This document shows, one piece after another, positions 1 to 7,782 of a DNA stretch of 51,889 nt. The DNA comes from Gammaproteobacteria bacterium (GTDB taxonomy: Bacteria; Pseudomonadota; Gammaproteobacteria; SpSt-1174): the NCBI GenBank assembly GCA_037388465.1, contig JARRKE010000021.1:1-51889 (forward strand), read 5' to 3'. Positions within the stretch are counted from its first letter, which is position 1; the number at the start of each line of letters is the position of its first letter. Position numbers and translations under genes: made by a program. The notes under the pieces are model-generated. The model was not told where the DNA came from. It was given only the letters and a program-made list of their open reading frames with translations, and ran no database searches.

Positions 1-2
1 CG

Positions 3-107
3 ACCGTGACGCGTATCGGCGGTGTGGCCGGCAAGGCGGTGCTCGGCATGGTGGTGGAAAAGGCGGTGGAGCGTTCGGCCGCGGCCTTGATTGCCGCCAT
101 TCTCTGA
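3..107 (+). CDS. C-terminal end of an unidentified protein (cut by window edge)
   Basis: An open frame enters from the left edge and ends at TGA 105-107, giving 34 residues rich in Gly, Ala and Val (GGVAGKAVLGMVVEKAVE...). The end is amphipathic to hydrophobic. There is too little sequence to assign a family. The gene is convergent with the metK-like gene, whose stop lies about 30 bp away. Confidence 0.5.
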   Translation, partial: TVTRIGGVAGKAVLGMVVEKAVERSAAALIAAIL

Positions 108-138
108 GCGAACCGCAGGGGCCGCTGCTGGCGGTTTC

Positions 139-1335
139 CTAGCGGCCCGTCTTCAATTGCTCAGCCAGGTCGGTCTGCTCCCAGGGCAGGTCGATGTCCG
201 TTCTTCCCACTTGGCCGTAGGCGGCCAGCTTGCGGTACAGCCCGCCATCGAGTTCGCGCGACAGTTGCAGCAGCCTGAACCTGTTCAGAATGCTGGCGGG
301 ACTGAAATCCATATGCGCCTGCAGCCGTTGGGCGATCTCATTCTCATCGAGAGTGGCGGTGCCGAACGTTTCCACCTGAACGCTCACCGGCTGTGCCAGG
401 CCGATGGTGTAGCTCAGCTGCACTTCGCATTCATCGGCCAGCCCGGCCGCAAGCACGTTTTTGGCTGCATAGCGCGCGGCGTAGGCGCCGATGCGGTCGA
501 TCCGCATGGGGTCCTTGCCGCTCAGCGCGGCCCCGCTGTGGCGCGCATATTCGCCATAGGTGTCGACGGCGGTTTTTCTGCCGGTCAGGCCGGAGTGCAG
601 TGACGGCCCACCGCCGATCACGGCGCCCTCCGGGTTGATGAAGATGCGCGTGTTCTTGTCCGGCCGCACCTTCTCGTCTGCGAACGTGGGGTCTATGACA
701 AGGCGTTTCAGATCCTCGCACAACACCTCGATGTCGGGTTGATCCGCAGTGGTCTGGCTGGCGATGAGGGTGATGCTGTGGATGCGGTGTGGTTTGCGGT
801 TGCGGTATTCCACGCCGACCTGGGTCTTGCCGTCGGGCGCGAGATAGGGGAGCTCTTCATTCAGGCGCACCGCGGTGAGACGTCGTGCGAGACGATGGGC
901 GAGCCAGATAGGCAGCGGCATCATGGCCGGAGTCTGGTTGCACGCGAAACCGAACACGGTGACCTGGTTGCGTACGGGCAGGCAATCGATATCCCCGGCG
1001 GCAGAGCGCTCCAGGCAGGTGATGCGTTCCACGTCGGGTGGCAGCTCCGTAAGGCTGGTGAGTATCGTGCAGTCGCGGGCGCTGAATTCACCCTGCCGGT
1101 AACCGACCTGTTCGATGACGCCGCGTGCCACTTCGGTGACGTCCACCTGTGCGCTGGATGCGAACCGGGCTGCGATGAAGACGACGCCGCGCGACACGGC
1201 GCATTCGGCGCTGACGTTGGCGTGGTGATCCTGGGCCATGAAGCGATCGACAATGGCATCGCTGATCTGGTCGCACAGCTTGTCGGGATGGCCTTCGGTG
1301 ACAGAGTCCGAGGTGAACATAAAATCCGATTTCAT
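139..1335 (-). CDS. Divergent S-adenosylmethionine-synthetase (MetK) family protein
   Basis: 398 residues, close to the usual 380-400 of MetK, and alignable along the whole length (GHPDK near 15-19, GLTGRK 249-254, SGKDP 272-276, AAYAARY near 283). Set by eye against E. coli MetK numbering, the ATP/triphosphate residues are kept: H16 (H15), D18 (D17), D168/K170 (D164/K166), R253/K254 (R245/K246), K274 (K266), D280 (D272). The residues that contact L-methionine are all changed: E56 to R57, Q99 to L98, D239 to H247, K270 to R278; and the GAGDQG motif reads PVRNQV, so its Asp is Asn123. The fold and ATP use are likely; synthesis of SAM from methionine is doubtful. The ATG overlaps the stop of the upstream ATPase gene (ATGA), with an AGGAGA ribosome site inside that gene, so the two are translationally coupled. 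A normal metK is expected elsewhere in the genome. Confidence 0.85.
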   Translation of the reverse strand: MKSDFMFTSDSVTEGHPDKLCDQISDAIVDRFMAQDHHANVSAECAVSRGVVFIAARFASSAQVDVTEVARGVIEQVGYRQGEFSARDCTILTSLTELPPDVERITCLERSAAGDIDCLPVRNQVTVFGFACNQTPAMMPLPIWLAHRLARRLTAVRLNEELPYLAPDGKTQVGVEYRNRKPHRIHSITLIASQTTADQPDIEVLCEDLKRLVIDPTFADEKVRPDKNTRIFINPEGAVIGGGPSLHSGLTGRKTAVDTYGEYARHSGAALSGKDPMRIDRIGAYAARYAAKNVLAAGLADECEVQLSYTIGLAQPVSVQVETFGTATLDENEIAQRLQAHMDFSPASILNRFRLLQLSRELDGGLYRKLAAYGQVGRTDIDLPWEQTDLAEQLKTGR

Positions 1336-4300
1336 GTTGCCTGCTCTCCTGTGTCGGAGGATGTGTCGTCTGTTTCCCTGCTCGAGTGCAGTGCCGGGGA
1401 TGATGTGTGCGTGGCCGATTTGATGGCCTCATTGATCAGCAATGGTGCCGCCGAACCGGCCGCAATGACCAGGGCATCGAGCAGACCGACTGGCGTGATG
1501 CCGAGCAGGCGCCGCAGCGGCGGCAGGGCGATAGCGCTCAGCTGCAGTATGACCGAGCCGCCGATGGCGATATTCAGGTAGGGATTTGAGGGGCGCCTGC
1601 GCATTTCAAACAGGCTGTGACGTTCGGAACGGCAGCTGAGCGCGTGCAGCAGCTGGGCAAGCGTCAGACTCATGAAGGCGTGCGTGCTGGCGCGCGGACC
1701 GGGGCCGTAGCGCAGCAGTGCATAAGCGTAGCTGGTCAGCGTGCCCGTGGTAATGACCGCTGATTGCATGCCGAGCCGCATCAGGTCCCGGTTGCGTATG
1801 ATGGGCTCTTCGGGGCGGCGCGGCGGTTGGGCGAGCACGTCTTCCTCGGGTGGCTCCAGGGCCAGCGCCAGGCCGGGGAAGATGTCGGTGATCAGATTGA
1901 TCCACAGCAGCTGCATGGGGTTCAGCGGCGTTGCAACGCCGGCCGTGACGGCCGCCAGCATGACCTCGATTTCGCTGAAGTTGGTCGAGAGCAGGAATTG
2001 CAGCGCCTTGCGGATGTTGTTGTAGATGGTGCGCCCCTGCCGCACGGCGACCACCATGGTCTGCAGGTTGTCGTCCTCGAGGATGACGCCGGCGACCGAG
2101 CGTGCGACGTCGGTGCCGCTATCGCCCATGGCGACCCCGATGTCCGCCGCCTTGAGCGCGGGGCCGTCGTTGATGCCGTCGCCGGTCATGGCGACCACGG
2201 CGCCGCCGGATTGCAGGGCGCGCACCACCTGCAGCTTGTTCGCCGGGCTGACGCGGGCGAAGACCTGGACCCGTTTGACCAAGCCTGCAAGCAGTTCTGC
2301 GTCCATCGTCTCCAGCCGGCTGGATTCCAGAATCTCCAGCGGACCGCCGTTGCTGAGGTTCAGGGCTTTGCCGATGGTATAAGCCGTTCCCGCCTGATCG
2401 CCGGTGATCATCACCGTCGAGATGCCGGCATCGTGAAAACGCGACATCAGCTCGGGCATGCCCGGGCGCACGGGGTCGGCAAGCCCCACCAGGCCGAGCC
2501 AGGTCAGGGCGGGTTGCGCCTCGAAGGGCGTGTCGGCATCGGTTCGCGCATAGGCGACGCCGAGCACGCGCAGCGACTCGCCGGCCATGGCGTCGTTGCC
2601 GCTCAGGATCATGTTGCGCTCGTGCTCGCCCAGCGGTTTTGCGCTGCCTTCGTGCAGGTACGAATCGCACATCGTCAGGACTTCCGTCGGGCTGCCCTTG
2701 ACGGCGAGCAGTTGGGTGCCGTCCGCGGCGCGGTGCAGCGTCTGCATGTAGTGCCGGTCTTCCGAGCGGTAGTCGATCTTGAGGCGCGGATAGGCATGCC
2801 TCAGGGCCGGGACGTCGAGACCCGCATCGCTCGCGAGCTCCAGCAGGGCGCTTTCGGTGAAGGAACCGGTTATGCGGCCGTTGTGCTGCGCGTCGTACTC
2901 CGCTTCGTTGCACAGGACGAGCGTTTGCAGCAGTGGCGGCATGTCGGCGTCGTCCAGCGGAGCGAATGCCTGGCCGTCGATGGTGAAGCGATCATCCTCG
3001 ATGCGTATTTCGCGCAGGCCATTGTGCACCGCCAGCGCCGCCATGCGGTTCATGGTGAGCGTGCCGGTCTTGTCCAGGCAGATGACCTGCACCGAGCCCA
3101 GTGTTTCTACGGCGTCCAGGTGGCGGACCAGGACGTTTTTCCGGCGCATGTCGCGGATGCCCAGTGCCAGCGTGGTGGTGGCGACGGTGGGCAGGCCTTC
3201 CGGGACCGCGGCGACGGCCAGCGATATGGCGCTTTTCAGCATTTCCAGCATGCCGTAGCCGCGCAGCAGCCCGACCGCGAACACGCCCGTGCATACCGCA
3301 CCGCTCAACAGGGCGAGTTGCGTGCTCATCTTGTCGAGCTGCAGTTCCATGGGGGTGTCCGGTGCATGTGATTCGCCGACCAGTGCCTGGATCTGCCCCA
3401 GCTCAGTCGCGCTGCCGGTGGCGACGACGGCCGCCACCGCACTGCCCCCCGTGACGTGCGTGCCCATGTGAATCATGTTGGCGCGATCGCCGAGCGGCGC
3501 ATCGTCGGGTATGCGCACCGCGGCGCTTTTCGGTACCGGCATGCTTTCGCCGGTCAACGCCGCTTCATCCACGGACAGCCGGTCGGTGCGCAACAACCGC
3601 GCGTCCGCGGGGATGCGGGTGCCGGGTGTCAGAAGCAGGATATCGCCGGCCACCAGTTGATCCACGGGGACGATCGTGGCCGCGGCATTGCGCAATACCG
3701 TGGCATGGTGCGGGCCGGTGTCGTCGAGACTCGCGATGATGCGTTCCGACTGACGCTCCGTAACGAAACCGATGCCGGCGTTGATCGCGACCACGCCCAT
3801 GATGACGATCGCGTCCGCCACGCCGCCCGTCAGTACGGAGACCACGGCGGAGGCCGCCAGCAGGCCCACCGGCAGGCTCATGAATTGTTCCGTCAAGATG
3901 GAAAGTTCGCTGCGGTGCGTCGTGCGTGGCAGCCGGTTCGGACCCCATCGCCGCAATCGGTCCAGGGCTTCCTTGCTGCTCAGGCCGTCGGTGGCCGAAA
4001 CGGTGAGAGATTCGAGCACCTGCGTGACGCCGCGCGCATGCCAGGGGCGGAGTAATTGGGTGTTCTCCACCGGGTGTATTTCGGGGCGTTGCGGATTGCG
4101 CCGGGCGCGGTAACGCTCCAGCGAGGTGATCTTGCCGCCTGCGGGCGGTTCGTCAGGGGAGATTTCCTGAGAAGGGGCTGTGCCGGAAAGCGTGTCCAGG
4201 TGAGCGGCTATCGTCCTGGCGATCTGCGTGAGAGACAGGGCCGGGGCGAATTCGATCAGCAGGTTGCCGGTCAGGGCGTTGGCCCGCGCGCGCGCGATGC

Positions 4301-4514
4301 CGTCCGTTTGATGCAACAGCGCCTCCAGGCGTTGTCCGAGCACCTCGTCGTGGTGCAGCGCGGGAAGGTGAAACCGTGCGCGACCGGCTACAGCGGTGTG
4401 GACGGGAATGACGGAGGAGGTATGCGCGGGAACGGTCGGTTGGGCCGGCGCTTGCGTAATCCGATGAGGGTCCTGATTCTGTGGGCGCCGTATCATGCCG
4501 TTCCAGGATGCCAT
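1332..4514 (-). CDS. P-type cation-transporting ATPase, Ca/Mn-pump-like, with N-terminal HMA-like domain
   Basis: 1060 residues. Around 38-105 there is an HMA_2-like ferredoxin-fold domain without a CxxC metal site. Cation-ATPase N domain about 160-200, then TM segments. Actuator motif TGES 321-324; TM4 motif PEGLP 438-442; phosphorylated Asp481 in DKTGT; nucleotide-site KGSP 606-609; TGDQ 704-707; hinge TGDGIND 777-783. TM5 has a conserved Asn and Glu (STNFSE) and TM6 has NLITD, matching residues of calcium pump site II; the site-I Glu of TM8 is Gln-like (LAQLLHAL), as in PMR1-type single-site pumps. This supports Ca2+ or Mn2+ export rather than P1B heavy-metal export, though the HMA-like N-terminus is more usual in P1B or mycobacterial Ctp enzymes. 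The final 25 residues are a polar tail. The first ATG is used; a second at codon 7 is possible and neither has a strong ribosome site. Confidence 0.93.
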   Translation of the reverse strand: MASWNGMIRRPQNQDPHRITQAPAQPTVPAHTSSVIPVHTAVAGRARFHLPALHHDEVLGQRLEALLHQTDGIARARANALTGNLLIEFAPALSLTQIARTIAAHLDTLSGTAPSQEISPDEPPAGGKITSLERYRARRNPQRPEIHPVENTQLLRPWHARGVTQVLESLTVSATDGLSSKEALDRLRRWGPNRLPRTTHRSELSILTEQFMSLPVGLLAASAVVSVLTGGVADAIVIMGVVAINAGIGFVTERQSERIIASLDDTGPHHATVLRNAAATIVPVDQLVAGDILLLTPGTRIPADARLLRTDRLSVDEAALTGESMPVPKSAAVRIPDDAPLGDRANMIHMGTHVTGGSAVAAVVATGSATELGQIQALVGESHAPDTPMELQLDKMSTQLALLSGAVCTGVFAVGLLRGYGMLEMLKSAISLAVAAVPEGLPTVATTTLALGIRDMRRKNVLVRHLDAVETLGSVQVICLDKTGTLTMNRMAALAVHNGLREIRIEDDRFTIDGQAFAPLDDADMPPLLQTLVLCNEAEYDAQHNGRITGSFTESALLELASDAGLDVPALRHAYPRLKIDYRSEDRHYMQTLHRAADGTQLLAVKGSPTEVLTMCDSYLHEGSAKPLGEHERNMILSGNDAMAGESLRVLGVAYARTDADTPFEAQPALTWLGLVGLADPVRPGMPELMSRFHDAGISTVMITGDQAGTAYTIGKALNLSNGGPLEILESSRLETMDAELLAGLVKRVQVFARVSPANKLQVVRALQSGGAVVAMTGDGINDGPALKAADIGVAMGDSGTDVARSVAGVILEDDNLQTMVVAVRQGRTIYNNIRKALQFLLSTNFSEIEVMLAAVTAGVATPLNPMQLLWINLITDIFPGLALALEPPEEDVLAQPPRRPEEPIIRNRDLMRLGMQSAVITTGTLTSYAYALLRYGPGPRASTHAFMSLTLAQLLHALSCRSERHSLFEMRRRPSNPYLNIAIGGSVILQLSAIALPPLRRLLGITPVGLLDALVIAAGSAAPLLINEAIKSATHTSSPALHSSRETDDTSSDTGEQAT

Positions 4515-4744
4515 TCAATTTGACAAATACAACATCGGCTTGTGACCGTGGTATGTCAAGCCGATGGCCGTGCCCATCGGCCAACCAAGTACATATTAGC
4601 GCCTTGGTTAAAAAAAGCGTCTGATCCAGGTCAATGAGGCTGAATGCGGTGCGGGGGCAGGCACTTCGTGTCACATGCCCTGTGTTATAAGTTAAGCGTA
4701 ACCCGCCATGTCCTGGTTTTGTTGTGGCATACGGAGGACGGTCC

Positions 4745-5122
4745 ATGTCATCCGAGAAGACACCGCCGCGTTCCGGCCGGCTCGACCACGTGGTCGCCGA
4801 GGCCCAACGCAACCGCCTGCAGCGTGAGCAGGATTACCGCGAACAGGCGTTGAAACTTTTCCCCTGGGTCTGTGCCCGCTGCGGGCGCGAGTTCACCCGC
4901 GAGAACCTCGCCCAGCTCACCGTACATCACAAGGATCACAACCACGACAACAACCCGGCCGACGGCAGCAACTGGGAGCTGTTGTGCGTCTACTGTCACG
5001 ATGCCGAGCATGGCCGTTACCTGGGTGAGGCGGGGAACGCCACCGTGCATGAACACGAACCGCCGTCTGCCACGTACAAGCCGTTTGCGGACCTGGATGC
5101 GCTGTTGAGCAAGAAAGATTGA
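4745..5122 (+). CDS. yajD: HNH endonuclease-fold protein, YajD-like
   Basis: 125 residues. CARC (C43, C46) and CVYC (C81, C84) form a structural zinc site around the HNH core HHKDHNHDNNP (61-71) and NWELLC. This is the compact YajD/HNH family, about 115 residues in E. coli, whose cellular substrate is unknown. The start at 4745 is chosen because GGAGGA at 4733-4738 is correctly spaced; an upstream in-frame ATG at 4724 has no ribosome site. It stands alone between a divergent ATPase operon and an oxidoreductase gene, with no restriction or phage partner nearby. Confidence 0.88.
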   Translation: MSSEKTPPRSGRLDHVVAEAQRNRLQREQDYREQALKLFPWVCARCGREFTRENLAQLTVHHKDHNHDNNPADGSNWELLCVYCHDAEHGRYLGEAGNATVHEHEPPSATYKPFADLDALLSKKD

Positions 5123-5153
5123 GTATGGGGCATTTATTTCGGGGAGGAATGCT

Positions 5154-5741
5154 ATGACCAGGCGGATCGCCATCATTCAGGGACACCCGGATCCGGCGGG
5201 CAGACATTTCTGTCATGCGCTGGCCGAGGCGTATGCGGCCGGGGCGCAGGCCGGGGGTCACGAGCTGAAAACCATTAACGTGGCCGAGCAGGATATTCCG
5301 CTGCTGCACGACCGCGCGGAATGGGAATCCGCGGAGGTGTCACCGGCGATTCGGGCCAACCAGGAGGTTATTGCCTGGGCGGATCATCTGGTGATCGTCT
5401 ATCCGCTGTGGCTGGGCAGTATGCCCGCCATGCTCAAGGCGTTTCTGGAGCAGGTGCTGCGGCCCGGCTTTGCGTTCGGGCCGGGCCCCAGGGCCGGCAT
5501 GGGCAAGAAGCTTCTGAAAGGAAAGAGTGCCCGCATCGTCGTGACCATGGGCATGCCGGCGTTTTTTTATCGGCTGTATTATCGCGCGCACAGTTTGAAA
5601 AGCCTGGAACGCAATATCCTGGCTTTCCTCGGCATCGGTCCGATCCGCGCCAGTCTGATCGGCATGGCCGAGGGCGGAGACGATGCACGGCGCGAGAAAT
5701 GGCTGCAAAAGCTGACCCGGTTGGGGCGGCAAGGCTGCTGA
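5154..5741 (+). CDS. NAD(P)H-dependent flavin oxidoreductase, Flavodoxin_2 family
   Basis: 195 residues with the MdaB/KefF/NQO1-type fold. The N-terminus IAIIQGHPDPAG binds the flavin phosphate, followed by a YPLWLGSMPAMLKAFLEQVL helix typical of quinone reductases. Probably reduces quinones or other electrophiles using NAD(P)H with FMN or FAD in the cytoplasm. A strong ribosome site (GGGGAGGA) precedes the ATG. No KefC-type potassium channel gene is adjacent, so a KefF role is not supported. The physiological substrate cannot be read from the sequence. Confidence 0.88.
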   Translation: MTRRIAIIQGHPDPAGRHFCHALAEAYAAGAQAGGHELKTINVAEQDIPLLHDRAEWESAEVSPAIRANQEVIAWADHLVIVYPLWLGSMPAMLKAFLEQVLRPGFAFGPGPRAGMGKKLLKGKSARIVVTMGMPAFFYRLYYRAHSLKSLERNILAFLGIGPIRASLIGMAEGGDDARREKWLQKLTRLGRQGC

Positions 5742-5863
5742 GCCGTCCCCGGGGTTGCCGTAAAATCTTTTGACGCTCATGATTGCCCGCCGGTAAGGGC
5801 AGGGCGCAACGAGTTGCTGCGCCGGTGTCCGATCAATCCACTTTTATACAAACCTGGTGAGGC

Positions 5864-6238
5864 ATGAGCAAAGCGATAGGTGACGTCGTATTTTTCGAGC
5901 AGTCGAAGCCGGAGGCAGAACGGTACCATCTCGCCGCAGAAAAGCTGGTCACGGGCAATCCGGAACAGGCGGTCTGGAATCACTATTCGGACCCCGGCAG
6001 CCAGTTTCATGTCGGCGTCTGGTCCTCCGAGGTCGGGTGCTGGCGTATCCGTTATACCGAGTACGAGTTCTGCCAAATCCTGGAAGGCGTTTCCATCCTG
6101 CGCGACAGCCAGGGCGCCGAGCGCACCCTGAAGCCGGGCGATAACTTCGTCATTCCCGCCGGTTTCGAGGGCGAGTGGGAAGTGACCGAACCCTGCAAGA
6201 AGATCTACGTGATTTTCGAGCCGGACTCGAATGCGTAA
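5864..6238 (+). CDS. Cupin domain protein (Cupin_3/DUF861 type)
   Basis: 124 residues forming one small beta-barrel. The core runs from FHVGVWSSEVGCWR (about 47-60) through EYEFCQILEG to LKPGDNFVIPAGFEGEWEV (about 88-106). This pattern matches the DUF861 cupins related to ureidoglycine aminohydrolase and several uncharacterised proteins. The classical histidine-rich metal motif is largely missing: YEFCQILEG takes the place of the usual HxH...E segment, so metal binding is uncertain. It is monocistronic, with GGTGAGG before the ATG. Function unknown. Confidence 0.8.
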   Translation: MSKAIGDVVFFEQSKPEAERYHLAAEKLVTGNPEQAVWNHYSDPGSQFHVGVWSSEVGCWRIRYTEYEFCQILEGVSILRDSQGAERTLKPGDNFVIPAGFEGEWEVTEPCKKIYVIFEPDSNA

Positions 6239-6576
6239 TGTGTTGATAGAGATCGATGGCCCCCTGTCCGGCGGGGCCGTCACTGTTCTGTTATCAGTTA
6301 TCCGCATCACCCCGGTGGCATAAGCCCACAGTAATCACGTTTATTCGTGGCTGCATTAATGAATATTCTCATTCAGCCTCCAATTTTTTTATAAATTCTT
6401 TCTTTTTCTCCATATGGCGGTCGTTTATGACTGTCATGGCGGATTCATAGTCAGTCACTAGGGTAAGGAGCCGTATCATCGGTGGCACGTGTATTTCCCG
6501 AGTGGTCCACTGAGCTATTCGTGGGTATGATGACGCGGTTCGTTTGATTGTTTCCGGCCTTTAGGGAGCGTACAGA
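6239..6576. other. Intergenic region with weak hairpin and AT-rich tract
   Basis: 338 bp without a recognisable gene. It starts with a GGCCCC/GGGGCC hairpin (6258-6278), a possible weak terminator of the cupin gene. About 6345-6415 is strikingly AT-rich for this window (a T7 run, TATAAATT, repeated TTCTTT). AAGGAG at 6465-6470 is followed by a 21-codon GTG frame at 6482-6547 that could be a leader peptide but has no other support. The AGGGAG site near 6563-6568 belongs to the next gene. Confidence 0.5.
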
Positions 6577-6981
6577 ATGCAGGATTTGTTTAGTGATGCC
6601 TGGATGAAGGCATTCAAGGAGGCTTGGAATGGAGATCTCAAACTGGTCCAGGACCTCGGGGGAATGAATTTCACCGCGAATGTGGGTTATGGCTTCGAAC
6701 AGGAGGCCGAGCCCCGCGGTGTGGTGGTCGTCAACCAGGGGGTTGTCGTCGACGCCAGGGCCTATGACGGCCAGCCGCTTAATTGGGACCTGCGCGCCAC
6801 GCCGGATCACTGGTACGAAATGCTGAAAAAGCCGCCGAATCTGATGGGGCTCGGTCTGGCTTACACCTCCAGAAAGCTGCGCTTCAAAAAGGGCGACTAT
6901 GCGGCGATGATCAAGGATCCGCGCCTTGCGGATGCCTTTGTCAGAAGCTTCATGCTGATGGGCAAGATCGTTGCGTCCTGA
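6577..6981 (+). CDS. SCP2 sterol-binding-domain-like protein
   Basis: 134 residues, soluble, with no signal peptide. The N-terminus is helical (FSDAWMKAFKEAWNGD), the middle has a strand-rich stretch (RGVVVVNQGVVVDARAYDG), then WDLRATPDHWYEML, and the C-terminus reads KLRFKKGDYAAMIKDPRLADAFVRSF. The order strand sheet, 'DLRA..W..ML', 'G.L...GD...' fits SCP2-like lipid-carrier domains found as stand-alone proteins in proteobacteria. The match is by overall pattern, so this is moderate. Ligand and pathway are unknown; no lipid-metabolism gene is adjacent. Confidence 0.6.
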   Translation: MQDLFSDAWMKAFKEAWNGDLKLVQDLGGMNFTANVGYGFEQEAEPRGVVVVNQGVVVDARAYDGQPLNWDLRATPDHWYEMLKKPPNLMGLGLAYTSRKLRFKKGDYAAMIKDPRLADAFVRSFMLMGKIVAS

Positions 6982-7217
6982 GTTGTCCGGAATTCCAGAA
7001 TTTCCTTAACGTACGGCCGTTTTCGGTCGCTACCCCGATCCCGATATCCGAGAGCTATCCGGCCATGACGTTGAACATCGGCGTCTGAGCCGGATCGTTT
7101 GCATTCGGGGTTTGATTGCCCGGTACATCGCGAGCCCGGTCGCCTGATATGATGATCTGAACGACAACCGCTGTTATTAGAGTAATGCCTGACAAGTTGC
7201 CTTTAAGGTTTTGATTT

Positions 7218-7706
7218 ATGGAGAAAGTTAGCGTTCTGTTCTGCTGTATGGGCAACATCTGCCGGTCTCCGACGGCGCAGGGCGTCTTCTGGCGCTTGGT
7301 GACCGAACAGGGGCTGGAGGACAGGATCTGGGTCGATTCCGCCGGCACGCATGCCTATCACATCGGCGAGCCGCCGGACGAGCGCGCCCAGGCGGCGGCC
7401 CTGCGCCGGGGTGTGGATTTGTCCGACCAGCGGGCGCGGCGGGTCGAGCCGCGCGATTTCGGTGAATACGATTACGTGCTCGCCATGGACCGCGATAATT
7501 TCGCGAACCTGCAGGCCGTTTGTCCCGCGGGTATGGAGTCCCGGCTGTATTTGTTCCTGGATTTCAGCGAGCGCCATACGGGGCTCGATGTGCCCGACCC
7601 GTACTACGGGGGAGAGCGGGGATTCGAGGAGGTGTTGGATCTCGTCGAGGCAGCCGCCGAAGGTCTGTTGCAGACCATCAAGACCCGTCATTTCGACGCC
7701 GCCTGA
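7218..7706 (+). CDS. Low-molecular-weight protein-tyrosine phosphatase
   Basis: 162 residues, the normal length. The catalytic P-loop CX5R is C10-MGNIC-R16, followed by SPTA, and the general acid is Asp127 in DPYYGG. It removes phosphate from protein tyrosines in the cytoplasm. Exopolysaccharide loci usually pair such enzymes with a BY-kinase, but none is seen here, so this looks like the stand-alone type. It converges on rne, with a strong intergenic hairpin between the two. Confidence 0.95.
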   Translation: MEKVSVLFCCMGNICRSPTAQGVFWRLVTEQGLEDRIWVDSAGTHAYHIGEPPDERAQAAALRRGVDLSDQRARRVEPRDFGEYDYVLAMDRDNFANLQAVCPAGMESRLYLFLDFSERHTGLDVPDPYYGGERGFEEVLDLVEAAAEGLLQTIKTRHFDAA

Positions 7707-7741
7707 CGGCGTACTGACGTACGGCGGCCCCCTGTCATGAT

Positions 7742-7766
7742 CCTGGCCGGCGCAATGCCGGCCAGG
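7742..7766. terminator. Perfect hairpin between convergent genes
   Basis: CCTGGCCGGC (7742-7751) and GCCGGCCAGG (7757-7766) form a 10-bp stem with a 5-nt loop, lying between the stops of the phosphatase gene and rne. No clear T tract follows on either strand, so it may protect 3' ends or assist factor-dependent termination rather than act as a full intrinsic terminator. Confidence 0.5.
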
Positions 7767-7782
7767 GGCAGGGCCTGACTTC

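Noticed and set aside
1764-3371. 535-codon plus-strand frame
   Set aside because: Antisense to the P-type ATPase with all its motifs on the minus strand.
4745-5122. HNH gene as part of a defence system
   Set aside because: YajD-type, single gene, no methylase, helicase or toxin partner nearby.
6451-6810. 119-codon minus-strand frame across the SCP2-like gene start
   Set aside because: No ribosome site or family resemblance; the plus-strand gene has both.
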